From NCBI GenBank assembly GCA_017651345.1, contig JAGCDD010000387.1, positions 1 to 33,880 on the forward strand: a stretch of 33,880 bases of DNA, read 5' to 3'. The notes below the pieces were generated by a model. The model saw nothing but the letters and a program-made list of their open reading frames with translations. It was not told the DNA's origin and made no database searches. The position numbers and the translations under genes were made by a program. Shown here piece after piece: positions 1-7,866 of the stretch; the stretch's first letter is position 1; the number at the start of each line of letters is the position of its first letter. Source of the DNA: Bacteroidales bacterium. GTDB lineage: Bacteria > Bacteroidota > Bacteroidia > Bacteroidales > UBA3824.

Positions 1-2
1 AA

Positions 3-494
3 GGCGTAGAGGTTATTATCAATGCTCTGTCTTGTTTGTCTAACATACCGTATCGTATGGTTTTTGTGGGCGATGACACTACGGAATATGCTTATAAATT
101 GAAGAAACTTATCTCTGAAAAATCTCTCGACGACAAAGTTGTTTGGACAGGTTACCAAAAACAAATTGAGCAGTGGATAGGCGGATGCGACTTAGGATTG
201 CTACCCACCATTGCACGCGAAGCTTTTGGTTTGTCAGCTGTGGAATATATGATGGCTGGAAAAACTGTGATAACAACAGACAACGGTGCTCAGAAAGAGT
301 ATATCCAAAATGGAGTGACGGGTATTATTGTGCCTGTGAACGATTGTGCTAAACTATCTGAGGCTATTGAGACTGTTTACAAAAACGGCTCTTTCGTTGA
401 TATTGGCAATAATGCACGAAAATTTTACCAGCAAAATCTTAATTTTGATATTTTTTACCAGAAAATTGTTGACGTATACACCAACAATATTTAA
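3..494 (+). CDS. GT4-family glycosyltransferase, C-terminal part (gene runs off the left edge)
   Basis: C-terminal Rossmann half of a GT-B glycosyltransferase, which transfers a sugar from a nucleotide-sugar donor, probably onto a surface glycan or lipid-linked intermediate at the cytoplasmic membrane. The frame is open to the left edge (reads GVEVIINALSCLSN before the first TTG at 36), so the gene starts upstream. Seen in the sequence: the donor-site motif EAFGLSAVE, in which two glutamates seven residues apart are the GT4 EX7E pair, then the usual GxxxxIVPVND stretch and a C-terminal helix. Donor and acceptor cannot be read from this half. The next gene starts 26 bp later on the same strand, so co-transcription with the membrane protein is possible. 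Family call is firm, function within it open. Confidence 0.85.
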   Translation, partial: GVEVIINALSCLSNIPYRMVFVGDDTTEYAYKLKKLISEKSLDDKVVWTGYQKQIEQWIGGCDLGLLPTIAREAFGLSAVEYMMAGKTVITTDNGAQKEYIQNGVTGIIVPVNDCAKLSEAIETVYKNGSFVDIGNNARKFYQQNLNFDIFYQKIVDVYTNNI

Positions 495-520
495 TTTTAT
501 CCGAAAAAAATCCATAGCTC

Positions 521-1834
521 ATGATCAACTTCTCCGAAAAATACAACGAAGCCAAGCACTTTATCAATAAGGGCATTTGGAAAAAAGATACTACCGTGCT
601 CGGCAAGGTTAAACACTCTCTGTATGAGGTGCTTAAGATTATTATTATTGCCGTAAAAGGTTTTACCGAAAACCGCTGTTCGGTAAATGCCTCGGCGTTG
701 ACGTTTTTTACCTTGCTGTCGATTGTGCCGGTGATTGCCTTGGCGTTTGCAATTTCTAAGGGCTTCGGATTAGACCACCTTTTAGAACGTGTTATCCAAA
801 ACGCTTTTGGAGCCACGTCTGAGGTGGGAGAGTACCTTATTCAGTTTTCTACCTCGATGCTCGACAATACTAAGGGCGGGCTTATTGCCGGTATTGGCGT
901 GGTAATGTTGCTTTACGCTGTGTTTAAATTGCTCAACAATATTGAGGAATCGTTCAACTATCTGTGGGACATTCACGAATCGCGCTCCATCACCAGAAAA
1001 ATTACCGACTATGTGGCTATAATGATTTTTACGCCCATATTGCTGTTAACAGGTGTGAGCGCAACAATCTTTGTTAAAACGCAACTTCAAAACCTTCTTT
1101 CGGGATACCTTACGCCGCTCTTTACTATTGTGCCATACGTACTTATGTGGATTACTTTTACCCTTCTCTATCTGATAATGCCCAACACCAAGGTGAAAAT
1201 CAAGGCTGCTGTGGTGGCAGGCATAATTACGGGTACGGTTTTTCAGATTTGGCAATGGATTTATGTAACGTTTCAGGTGGGCGTTAGCAACTACGGTGCT
1301 ATCTACGGAAGTTTTGCTGCCTTGCCGTTGTTTCTCACATGGTTGCAGACCTCTTGGATGATAGTGCTGGTGGGTTGCGAAATTGCATATTCGGTGCAGA
1401 TTGTGAGCAAATATTCTATGGAACACGGAGTTGACGATGTAAGTTTGAAACTCGAAAAACGCATTGCCGTGCTTATTATGACTCGCATTGTGAAAAACTT
1501 TGCTGATGACAATCCTCCTAAAGATGCTGCTGAATGGGCAGATGAGTTGAAAATTTCGCAACGATTCTTTACTCATGTGGCGCAAAAATTAGTGGATGTT
1601 AACCTTTTAGCCGAAATCAAAACCGACCAACACGACAAACGAATTTTTATTCCCGCTATGGATATCAACACAATTTCGATGCACACCGTGTACGAAAAAC
1701 TTGAAACCCACGGCAACGATGAGGATTTCAACATCACCAAAAATCCCGACCTTGAAAAAATCGACCGCGAATGTCGCCGTCTCAACGACATCACCGACAG
1801 GGAGATAGGCAAAGTTATTCTAAAAGATATTTAA
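521..1834 (+). CDS. YihY/BrkB family inner-membrane protein
   Basis: 437-residue integral membrane protein of the YihY/BrkB (formerly 'ribonuclease BN') family. The molecular function of this family is unsettled; transporter or envelope roles have been proposed. Seen: about six hydrophobic segments (roughly residues 58-78, 119-138, 163-185, 200-222, 230-250, 265-285), the family-typical N-terminal stretch ASALTFFTLLSIVP and the loop YGAIYGSFAALPLFLTWLQ. A soluble, charged C-terminal tail of about 145 residues follows and is presumably cytoplasmic; part of it (KISQRFFTHVAQKLVDVNLL) resembles a winged-helix segment, as in other Bacteroidota members. ATG start at 521, 26 bp after the glycosyltransferase stop. 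No promoter of its own was seen. Confidence 0.88.
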   Translation: MINFSEKYNEAKHFINKGIWKKDTTVLGKVKHSLYEVLKIIIIAVKGFTENRCSVNASALTFFTLLSIVPVIALAFAISKGFGLDHLLERVIQNAFGATSEVGEYLIQFSTSMLDNTKGGLIAGIGVVMLLYAVFKLLNNIEESFNYLWDIHESRSITRKITDYVAIMIFTPILLLTGVSATIFVKTQLQNLLSGYLTPLFTIVPYVLMWITFTLLYLIMPNTKVKIKAAVVAGIITGTVFQIWQWIYVTFQVGVSNYGAIYGSFAALPLFLTWLQTSWMIVLVGCEIAYSVQIVSKYSMEHGVDDVSLKLEKRIAVLIMTRIVKNFADDNPPKDAAEWADELKISQRFFTHVAQKLVDVNLLAEIKTDQHDKRIFIPAMDINTISMHTVYEKLETHGNDEDFNITKNPDLEKIDRECRRLNDITDREIGKVILKDI

Positions 1835-1842
1835 TAAAAATA

Positions 1843-1884
1843 TGCATTATGAATTGTGCATTGTGAATTATGAATTATGAATTG
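1843..1884 (+). repeat. Six tandem heptamers TG(A/C)ATT(A/G) overlapping a start codon
   Basis: Six head-to-tail 7-bp units: TGCATTA, TGAATTG, TGCATTG, TGAATTA, TGAATTA, TGAATTG, each differing from the consensus only at the third or last base. The ATG of the downstream ABC protein (1870-1872) is formed at the junction of units four and five, and its first codons are written by the repeat. Because the unit is not a multiple of three, gain or loss of a copy changes which start codon is in frame. Confidence 0.9.
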
Positions 1885-3324
1885 ATAAAACTCACCTCCG
1901 CCACCCCGTTTGTTTACGGATTAGATTTCGGCGGAACAATAGATCTTAGTATCGATTATGGTGAAAACCCCTCTATAATAGGCTCTAACGGAGCCGGAAA
2001 AACCAAACTTGCTGAAATTATCTGTGGAAAAGTTGCCCTCAAAGGCGGTTCTATCCGCTACGGATTTATGCCCGACGGTGGCACATACGTAAAAGGGCGA
2101 GTTGTGAAAATGGGTTTTGAATCGGCTTACACTATGGCTGATTACAACAATATGTATTATCAGCAGCGTTTTTCGGCGTGCGAAAACACGTTTGATGCCA
2201 TAGAAAACAAGCCAATGCCCACCGTCAAAGACCATTTGGATGCTGTTGACGGTGCCGACAAGGATTATTGGATTAGCAAATTGAACCTTACTCCGCTGTT
2301 TCACAAAACACTTATAATGCTGTCGTCGGGCGAGTTGCGGCGTTTTCTTATTGCCTCGGTGCTTATTCGCAAGCCCGATTTGGTGATTTTCGACAATCCA
2401 TTTATTGGTCTCGACGTGGACACCAAAGCACAACTAAATCAGTTGTTTAGCGATATTGCCGACCGTCAGCAGATGATATTTATCATTCCCGACATCAAGG
2501 AGATTCCCGAAATATCCAAGACGGTGATTCCTGTAAAGAATATGCAGGTTTTGCCAAAAATGAGTCGCGAGGCTTTTCTTGCCGACAAAGATTTTCAACA
2601 ATCGCTTTATCCTGATGTGGATTTGGAAATTACCATTCCCACAAAGGAACATTCTGATTTAAAGTCTTTTGACATAGCCGCACAATTGAATTCCGTTAGC
2701 ATAGAATATCCGGGCAGAACACTTTTTAAAAATCTTTCGTGGACAATACATCGTGGCGAAAAATGGGCTCTCACAGGTGGCAACGGCAGTGGCAAATCTA
2801 CGCTTCTTAGTCTTATAACTGCCGACAACCCACGGGCTTACAATATGGACATTACACTTTTTGACCATAAGCGTGGCACGGGCGAAAGCATTTGGGATAT
2901 TAAAAAACGCATTGGCTACATCTCTGCCGAAATGCACCTCTATTTTCGTGAAAATCAGCCGTGTATCAAGGTGGTGGCTTCGGGATTGTTTGATACTCAG
3001 GGTCTTTTCCGTGTTTGCCATCAAGAACAATTCGACAAGGCATTGGAGATAATGCGCACTTTTGGCATCGCCCATCTTGCCGAGCGTCCGTTTTTAAAAA
3101 CATCCGACGGCGAACAACGCCTTGTGCTCCTTGCCCGTACATTGATTAAGAATCCCGATTTGCTTATTTTAGACGAGCCTCTGCATGGGTTGGACGCCAT
3201 AAACAAAAAACGCGCCCGCAACGTAATCGACTTTTATTGCCGACAGTCGGGGCGCACTCTTATATATGTTACTCACAACTTTGATGAGATTCCGGGGAAT
3301 ATTACTGAGCGTTTTTCGCTGTAA
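1870..3324 (+). CDS. Tandem-domain ABC ATPase, ModF/PhrA-like
   Basis: Soluble protein of 484 residues with two ABC ATPase domains and no membrane segment, matching the size and layout of E. coli ModF (PhrA), a protein linked to molybdate genes whose job is unclear. Domain 1: Walker A GSNGAGKT (38-45), signature LSSGE (151-155), Walker B region LVIFDNP (171-177). Domain 2: Walker A GGNGSGKS (303-310), signature-like TSDGEQ (411-416), Walker B LLILDEP (431-437), switch His in YVTH. Domain 1 has Asn in place of the catalytic Glu and no switch His (IIPD), and domain 2 has a poor signature. One composite site therefore looks consensus and the other degenerate. No molybdate transport genes lie nearby. 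The ATG lies within a heptamer repeat; the downstream sequence matches the family, so the start is credible. Confidence 0.82.
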   Translation: MNYELIKLTSATPFVYGLDFGGTIDLSIDYGENPSIIGSNGAGKTKLAEIICGKVALKGGSIRYGFMPDGGTYVKGRVVKMGFESAYTMADYNNMYYQQRFSACENTFDAIENKPMPTVKDHLDAVDGADKDYWISKLNLTPLFHKTLIMLSSGELRRFLIASVLIRKPDLVIFDNPFIGLDVDTKAQLNQLFSDIADRQQMIFIIPDIKEIPEISKTVIPVKNMQVLPKMSREAFLADKDFQQSLYPDVDLEITIPTKEHSDLKSFDIAAQLNSVSIEYPGRTLFKNLSWTIHRGEKWALTGGNGSGKSTLLSLITADNPRAYNMDITLFDHKRGTGESIWDIKKRIGYISAEMHLYFRENQPCIKVVASGLFDTQGLFRVCHQEQFDKALEIMRTFGIAHLAERPFLKTSDGEQRLVLLARTLIKNPDLLILDEPLHGLDAINKKRARNVIDFYCRQSGRTLIYVTHNFDEIPGNITERFSL

Positions 3325-3345
3325 GGTTGAATAATATGCCTAATA

Positions 3346-3376
3346 TTTGGTATGTTTGTATTGTTTTATATTTTTG
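3346..3376 (+). promoter_or_regulatory. Bacteroidales-type promoter for the BspA-like gene
   Basis: TTTG at 3346-3349 (-33), exactly 19 bp, then TATTTTTG at 3369-3376 (-7, consensus TAnnTTTG). The predicted start of transcription is near 3383, leaving a leader of about 37 nt before the ATG at 3420. Confidence 0.7.
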
Positions 3377-3419
3377 CATAAATAATTTTTTACTAATAAC
3401 TAATTTATACTCATAAACA

Positions 3420-4148
3420 ATGAAGCTAAAATCCTTATTTACAACATTTTGCCTAATGCTGTATGCTATTGCAGTGTCGGCACAGAGCGGAAAAGAACCT
3501 TACGTGGTAGTAAAAGATAGTACTGCCACATACTATTATGGCACTAAACCTGATGGAGCTTTGGGTGTGGAAAGTTCGCAGTGGAATTACGACACGAGAG
3601 CATCTGTTGCCAAAGTCGTATTTCATAGCTCTTTTAAAGATTATTTTCCAACAAGTTGCGCCTATTGGTTTGCTAATTTGAAAAACCTGACCACTATATC
3701 AGGTATGAAAGAGAACCTTAATACCTCAAATGTGACAGATTTGAATGGCATGTTCACTTTTTGTAAAAAGCTTGCAAATATTGATGTTAGCGGATTCAAT
3801 ACTACTAAGGTTGAAAATCTTGCATATATGTTCTCAGGTTGTGAATCCCTTACAAGTCTTGATTTAAGCGTGTTTAATACCGCTAATGTTACAAATATGT
3901 ATGATATGTTTAATGGGTGTTGTAATCTAAAGACTATCTTTGTTGGAACTTCTTGGACAACATCTTCTGTAATTGAATCTCAAACAATGTTTAACCTTTG
4001 TAATAATCTTTATGGAGGTAAGGGTTCTTTTGTATATGATTATCCAATTCATGATTGTACCTATGCCAAGATTGACGGTGGTGAAGAAAATCCAGGGTTC
4101 TTAACTAAATCGGGCGAACAGCCTTTTGTACCTGGTAAACAAGCCTAA
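3420..4148 (+). CDS. BspA-like LRR surface protein, N-terminal fragment ended by an in-frame stop
   Basis: First 242 residues of a secreted leucine-rich repeat protein of the DUF285/BspA type. Seen: a signal peptide (residues 1-21, ending AVSAQ), a module starting KEPYVVVKDS, and repeats of the form LxxLDLSxFNTxxVxxMxxMFxxC (about residues 98-185), ending in YAKIDGGEENPGFLTK. The TAA at 4146-4148 is followed in the same frame by the rest of the protein through 5300. The fragment has a signal peptide but no C-terminal sorting domain, so alone it would reach the periplasm without a type IX secretion signal. The stop falls at a repeated module edge: KEPYVVV here matches KQA-stop-VEI there, so a Tyr codon appears to have become TAA. 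It has its own promoter upstream. Confidence 0.85.
   Translation: MKLKSLFTTFCLMLYAIAVSAQSGKEPYVVVKDSTATYYYGTKPDGALGVESSQWNYDTRASVAKVVFHSSFKDYFPTSCAYWFANLKNLTTISGMKENLNTSNVTDLNGMFTFCKKLANIDVSGFNTTKVENLAYMFSGCESLTSLDLSVFNTANVTNMYDMFNGCCNLKTIFVGTSWTTSSVIESQTMFNLCNNLYGGKGSFVYDYPIHDCTYAKIDGGEENPGFLTKSGEQPFVPGKQA
4146..4148 (+). other. In-frame TAA that splits the BspA-like gene
   Basis: The codon sits where the first copy of the duplicated module has tyrosine (KEPY versus KQA-stop). The frame after it reads VEIENGVATFFYDKKTQN and on to 5300 without another stop, so a single substitution (TAT or TAC to TAA) would explain the interruption. Confidence 0.8.
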
Positions 4149-4211
4149 GTTGAAATTGAAAATGGAGTAGCAACATTCTTTTATGACAAAAAAACACAAA
4201 ATGCATTTAAT

Positions 4212-5300
4212 GTGCAATTGTCAATTGAGCTATGGCCAGAAGAGGTAAGAAATTCTATTTTCAAAGTAGTGTTTGATGAATCGTTTAAATCATACAAACC
4301 CAAAAATTGTGGCTATTGGTTCTATAAATTTATCAACCTTACTGAAATTTCGGGGATGAAAGAGTATCTTAATACTTCAGATGCTTGGAATATGAGTGCT
4401 ATGTTCTATAGTTGTTCAAATCTTAAAAGCATTGATTTGAGTGGATTCAATACTGCAAATGTTATATCTATGTACGAAATGTTCTGTAATTGCAGTAATC
4501 TTACAAGTCTTGATGTTAGCAGTTTTAATACATCTAAAGTTACAGATATGATTAATATGTTTAGTAATTTGAGTGTTACAAGTCTTGATTTGAGCAGTTT
4601 TAGCACCAAAAACGTTGTGGAGATGTTTGGTATGTTTAGTGTTAACCCTAATTTGTGTACAATCTATGTCAGCGACGGATGGGGAATATCTCCTGTTACT
4701 TCTGCTTTGAATATGTTTTTGGGATGTGACAATCTTTATGGAGGTAAAGGATCTTCTGTCAACGAATTGAGAAAATATGATGAAACTTATGCCAAAATTG
4801 ACGGAGGAGAATCTGCCCCTGGTTACTTAACCAAAAAGGGAGAACCTGCTTTTGCAAAAGTAGTGGCTATTCAAGTGGCAACATTACCTAAGACTCAATA
4901 TGCTTTGGGTGAGAATTTTTCAACTCAAGATGGTACGCTTTCAATACAATACAGCACTGGAAGAACCTCAATCATTGATCTTTCGGCAGCTACAATCTCT
5001 GGCTATGATAAAAACAAGTTGGGTGAACAAACCATTACAATTTCGTATCTTGGACACGAAACTACTTTGACCACCCCTGTATCAGAGATTTCCGAAGAAC
5101 AAAACAAAGCTAAAGTTTGGGCTTACAACTCTATCATCTATCTTGAAACTTTACCCGACACCAAATACACAATTATCGACTTAAATGGGAGAATCTTAAA
5201 ATCTTCAACAACAAAATCAACCAAAGAAGAAATATCCACTAAATCAGGTATCTACATTGTTATTATCAATGGAGAAAGTTACAAAGTTTCGGTTTTGTAA
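4212..5300 (+). CDS. BspA-like LRR protein, C-terminal fragment with Ig-like and T9SS sorting domains
   Basis: Second part of the same protein. The frame is open from 4149; the first usable start is GTG at 4212, but it has no signal peptide, which supports its being the tail of the upstream ORF and not a separate gene. Order: a second copy of the N-terminal module (FKVVFDESFKSY, matching AKVVFHSSFKDY in the first half), DUF285 repeats (about residues 55-140), a bacterial Ig-like domain (from about VVAIQVATLPKTQYALGENF), and a C-terminal type A sorting domain of about 60 residues ending GIYIVIINGESYKVSVL. In an intact protein the sorting domain would direct export through the type IX system and attachment to the cell surface. 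As read, this half is likely untranslated or not exported. Confidence 0.78.
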   Translation: MQLSIELWPEEVRNSIFKVVFDESFKSYKPKNCGYWFYKFINLTEISGMKEYLNTSDAWNMSAMFYSCSNLKSIDLSGFNTANVISMYEMFCNCSNLTSLDVSSFNTSKVTDMINMFSNLSVTSLDLSSFSTKNVVEMFGMFSVNPNLCTIYVSDGWGISPVTSALNMFLGCDNLYGGKGSSVNELRKYDETYAKIDGGESAPGYLTKKGEPAFAKVVAIQVATLPKTQYALGENFSTQDGTLSIQYSTGRTSIIDLSAATISGYDKNKLGEQTITISYLGHETTLTTPVSEISEEQNKAKVWAYNSIIYLETLPDTKYTIIDLNGRILKSSTTKSTKEEISTKSGIYIVIINGESYKVSVL

Positions 5301-5320
5301 TACAATAGTTAGTATTAATA

Positions 5321-5351
5321 AAAAATGCGCCGCAATATGTGGCGCATTTTT
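5321..5351. terminator. Bidirectional intrinsic terminator
   Basis: Stem AAAAATGCGCC (5321-5331) pairs with GGCGCATTTTT (5341-5351) around a 9-nt loop. The A-tract and T-tract flank the GC core symmetrically, so it can stop the plus-strand LRR gene and the minus-strand methyltransferase gene, whose stop codon overlaps its edge. Confidence 0.85.
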
Positions 5352-5878
5352 TATTTCAGTGTTTTAAAAAACTCCCAAATTGCTATCCCCGCGCTAACAC
5401 TTACATTCAGTGAGTGTTTTGTGCCAAATTGCGGAATTTCTACGCAAATGTCGCAGATGTCCATAATACCATCGTCAACACCTTTTACTTCGTTGCCGAA
5501 TACGAGAGCGGCTTTTGTGATTTGCACCGAGTCTAAATGGTCTATCATCACGCTCTGGTCGGCTTGTTCCACTGCTATAATGGTGTAGCCCTGCGATTTG
5601 AGGTCGTTGACGGCGGATATCGAGTCTTTGGCGTACGACCATTCTACCGACTGCTCTGCGCCGATGGCTGTTTTGCGGATTTCGTTGTTGGGCGGAGTGG
5701 CTGTAATGCCGCAGAGCACAATGCGTTCAATGCGAAAGGCATCGCAAGTGCGGAAAACTGAACCCACGTTAAGTGCACTACGCACATTGTCGAGCACAAC
5801 AGTTATGGGTGTTTTCTCTGCCTGCTTAAATTCCTCAACCGAAATCCTGTTCAGTTTTTCTAACGACAGTTTTTCCAT
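5351..5878 (-). CDS. TrmH/SpoU family RNA methyltransferase
   Basis: SPOUT-class methyltransferase of about 175 residues that transfers a methyl group from S-adenosylmethionine to a ribose 2'-OH in tRNA or rRNA. The three SpoU motifs are present: NVRSALNVGSVFRT (31-44), ALVFGNEVKGV in the middle, and the C-terminal knot IPQFGTKHSLNVSVSAG. It lacks the extra N-terminal RNA-binding domain of RlmB-type proteins, so the target cannot be named. I choose the ATG at 5878 and not the one at 5893: it gives TAATG, sharing one base with the stop of the upstream yqeY-like gene, which suggests translational coupling, and MEKLSLEKLNRIS is the usual N-terminus of Bacteroidota homologues. Last gene of a three-gene operon. 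Confidence 0.9.
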   Translation of the reverse strand: MEKLSLEKLNRISVEEFKQAEKTPITVVLDNVRSALNVGSVFRTCDAFRIERIVLCGITATPPNNEIRKTAIGAEQSVEWSYAKDSISAVNDLKSQGYTIIAVEQADQSVMIDHLDSVQITKAALVFGNEVKGVDDGIMDICDICVEIPQFGTKHSLNVSVSAGIAIWEFFKTLK

Positions 5879-6327
5879 TAGTTGTTGAGGCACTTCTTAA
5901 CAATGTCGGCAATCATTTTGCTTTCGGCTTTGCCTGCTAATTGAGCGTTGGCGGCTTTCATTACCTTGCCCATATCTTTAACCGAAGTTGCGCCTGTTTC
6001 GGCAACTATTTGTTTTACAATTGCTTCTACTTCTGCTTCCGAAAGTTGTTTGGGTAAGTAGCATTTTATAAAGTCCAATTGAGCGTTTTCTTCGTCAACG
6101 AGGTCTTGACGGCCTTGCTGCTGGTAAATGGCTATTGAGTCGTTGCGCTGCTTAACCATCTTTTGGATGAGTTTAAGCACGTCGGCATCGGTAACTTCCG
6201 AGCCTTTGCCCGATGTTTGCTCTTTGAGAATTTCGGCTTTGATAGCGCGAACTGCGGCGAGTTTTGCCTGATTTTTTTCCTTCATTGCGGACTTCATGTC
6301 GTCCTGAATCTGTTCTGTAAGTGTCAT
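5878..6327 (-). CDS. GatB/YqeY domain protein
   Basis: 149-residue helical protein of the YqeY family, related to the tRNA-binding tail of the GatB amidotransferase subunit. The cellular role of stand-alone YqeY is not established; a link to tRNA-dependent amidation or RNA binding is inferred from the domain. Seen: the N-terminal helix MTLTEQIQDDMKSAMKEKN, the conserved LAAVRAIKAEIL and the motif YLPKQLSEAEVEAIV, ending in the domain-typical GKAESKMIADIVKK. An in-frame start nine codons upstream (6354) would run into the end of the preceding gene, so the ATG at 6327 is preferred; it lies 7 bp after that gene's stop. Confidence 0.9.
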   Translation of the reverse strand: MTLTEQIQDDMKSAMKEKNQAKLAAVRAIKAEILKEQTSGKGSEVTDADVLKLIQKMVKQRNDSIAIYQQQGRQDLVDEENAQLDFIKCYLPKQLSEAEVEAIVKQIVAETGATSVKDMGKVMKAANAQLAGKAESKMIADIVKKCLNN

Positions 6328-6334
6328 TGTATTA

Positions 6335-7228
6335 TTATTTTTGTGATTTTGCAAGTTTGGCGTATGCGGCTGCGTTTTTCTTGTCGTTGAGCCGTGTAAA
6401 AATTCGAGATAATATTTCGGCGTCGATGGGACGCTTGTATAGATTGTATAACTTGATATACAGACCTTTAGCGGTTTTAAATTCTTCTAACAACGGTTTT
6501 GTTTTCTGCACCATTGTGCGGTAGGCGGCGTTGGTCTTTTTAGCTTCGTATTCTTTGATTGCAGCCACGTAAGCATTTTCAGCATGGTCGAAAGTTTTGC
6601 GTGCCATATAGTTAAGACCAATAAAGTTGGTGGGGTCGGCGTTGAACAGTTTTTGAGCTACCAAGTTGGCTTTGTCTTTTGCACCGTTTTGTGTAAGTGC
6701 TGTGTGATAGAGTTCCATCAGTTCAATTTCTGCCGATTCAGGTTCTTTTATCTGCTCGTAAGCTTTTTGGGCTTTTTGATACTCTTTCATTTGCATGTAT
6801 CGTTTTAGTAGACGGATACTTACGTATTGAATTTCATCGCCGTTGCGATACATGTTTTGGTATTTTTCAAGATTGTCGAGTTCTTTGGAATGGTTGTCGA
6901 TTTTGCCGTAATACTTGATTTTCATTATAAGACCAAGTTCGTCTTCGTAGCCCATAACTTCAGCCTTGTATAGTAGGTCGATGCCATCTTTTTCGCGTCC
7001 TGAGTAGTAGAGCGACTTACCAGCCGAGGCATACACTTCTACGGGTGCTGAGATATGTTTTGCTTCGTATTTTGCTATAATCTCCTCGTATGCTGCTGCC
7101 GCCGAGTCGTATTGTTTTTCGTAAAAATAGCGGTTGGCGGTTTGCTGCTCTTGCACAAGTTTTTTGCCTGCTCCGCACGAAACCAACAACAACGCCATTA
7201 TTATTAATATAAAGGAGTGATGTTTCAT
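6335..7228 (-). CDS. TPR-repeat lipoprotein
   Basis: 297-residue predicted lipoprotein: signal peptide with lipobox LVSC (Cys18), followed by helical tetratricopeptide-like repeats (for example NRYFYEKQYDSAAAAYEEII, and further repeats around residues 145-240). It is probably anchored in the outer or inner membrane facing the periplasm and serves as a protein-interaction scaffold; its partner is unknown. Gene-level function is not recognised. It heads an operon with the yqeY-like and trmH-like genes, spaced 7 bp and -1 bp, although these are cytoplasmic RNA-related proteins. A -7 box (TAACTTTG on this strand) lies about 35 bp upstream, inside the gap after rnhA. Confidence 0.75.
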   Translation of the reverse strand: MKHHSFILIIMALLLVSCGAGKKLVQEQQTANRYFYEKQYDSAAAAYEEIIAKYEAKHISAPVEVYASAGKSLYYSGREKDGIDLLYKAEVMGYEDELGLIMKIKYYGKIDNHSKELDNLEKYQNMYRNGDEIQYVSIRLLKRYMQMKEYQKAQKAYEQIKEPESAEIELMELYHTALTQNGAKDKANLVAQKLFNADPTNFIGLNYMARKTFDHAENAYVAAIKEYEAKKTNAAYRTMVQKTKPLLEEFKTAKGLYIKLYNLYKRPIDAEILSRIFTRLNDKKNAAAYAKLAKSQK

Positions 7229-7261
7229 AAATGATGTGTTCTTTTAAAAATTTTTCCGTCC

Positions 7262-7269
7262 CAAAGTTA
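7262..7269 (-). promoter_or_regulatory. -7 element upstream of the TPR lipoprotein operon
   Basis: On the minus strand reads TAACTTTG, a perfect TAnnTTTG -7 box, with a predicted transcript start near 7255, about 27 nt before the ATG at 7228. No clear TTTG is present at the -33 position, so strength is uncertain. Confidence 0.5.
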
Positions 7270-7280
7270 TAAAAAAAATA

Positions 7281-7757
7281 TTATAATAATGAACCTGTTT
7301 TTCCTTCGGCTAAATATCCTGTATCATCCAAAAGATTTGGGGTGTCTAATGCTGCAGCCACGGCAAGACGGTCGCAGCGTTCGTTTTCGGGGGTTTCGTT
7401 ATGACCTTTGATCCACACAAAGCGTACAGTGTGCTGTCTATACACTTCGAGAAACCTTAGCCAGAGGTCTTTGTTTTTCTTGTCTTTGAATCCTTTTTTT
7501 AGCCAGCCTATTATCCATTTTTTCTCCACGCTGTCTACCACGTATTTTGAGTCGGAATATATGGTAACGTTCATGCCCGGCTTTTTAAGTGCTTCTAAGC
7601 CTTTGATTACAGCCAATAGTTCCATGCGGTTGTTGGTGGTGAGTTTAAAACCTTGCGAAAGTTCTTTGCGATATTGTCCGTAGAGGAGCACTGTGCCGAA
7701 TCCTCCCGGACCCGGATTGCCTCTTGATGCTCCGTCGGTGTATATTGTTATGTCCAT
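7281..7757 (-). CDS. rnhA: Ribonuclease HI
   Basis: 158-residue type 1 RNase H, which cuts the RNA strand of RNA-DNA hybrids in the cytoplasm (removal of R-loops and primers). Catalytic carboxylates visible: Asp8 in [11 protein letters not shown], Glu46 in NNRMEL, Asp69 in YSDSKYVV, Asp129 in ERCDRLA, plus His119 in WIKGHNE. The basic handle region ([16 protein letters not shown], about 84-99) is present. Length and layout match E. coli RnhA. It sits between the tkt terminator and the next operon's promoter, so it is probably a single-gene unit. No convincing promoter was identified. Confidence 0.95.
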   Translation of the reverse strand: MDITIYTDGASRGNPGPGGFGTVLLYGQYRKELSQGFKLTTNNRMELLAVIKGLEALKKPGMNVTIYSDSKYVVDSVEKKWIIGWLKKGFKDKKNKDLWLRFLEVYRQHTVRFVWIKGHNETPENERCDRLAVAAALDTPNLLDDTGYLAEGKTGSLL

Positions 7758-7806
7758 TGTACGTTTGTGAATGATTGCAGCGCAAAGAAAAGCATTTTTT
7801 TGTGAT

Positions 7807-7838
7807 AAAAAAAATAGAGCGGCTTTTTACTGCCGCTC
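7807..7838 (-). terminator. Intrinsic terminator of tkt
   Basis: Stem GAGCGGC/GCCGCTC (7817-7823 with 7832-7838), 8-nt loop, followed on the minus strand by a U-rich run (A-tract 7807-7814 on the plus strand). It lies 29 bp beyond the tkt stop codon. Confidence 0.85.
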
Positions 7839-7866
7839 CATTTTTACTATTATATATAAGGTGTGC

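Noticed and set aside
4146-4148. TAA read as an amino acid (recoded stop), given two cases where TAA interrupts a good frame (also 20227-20229)
   Set aside because: Many intact genes here end in TAA (for example brkB, modF-like, GH94, histone-like), so a code change is not supported. The second case is weak.
5879-5893. ATG at 5893 as start of the trmH-like gene
   Set aside because: It would overlap the yqeY-like gene by 16 nt; the TAATG junction at 5878 gives the normal N-terminus.
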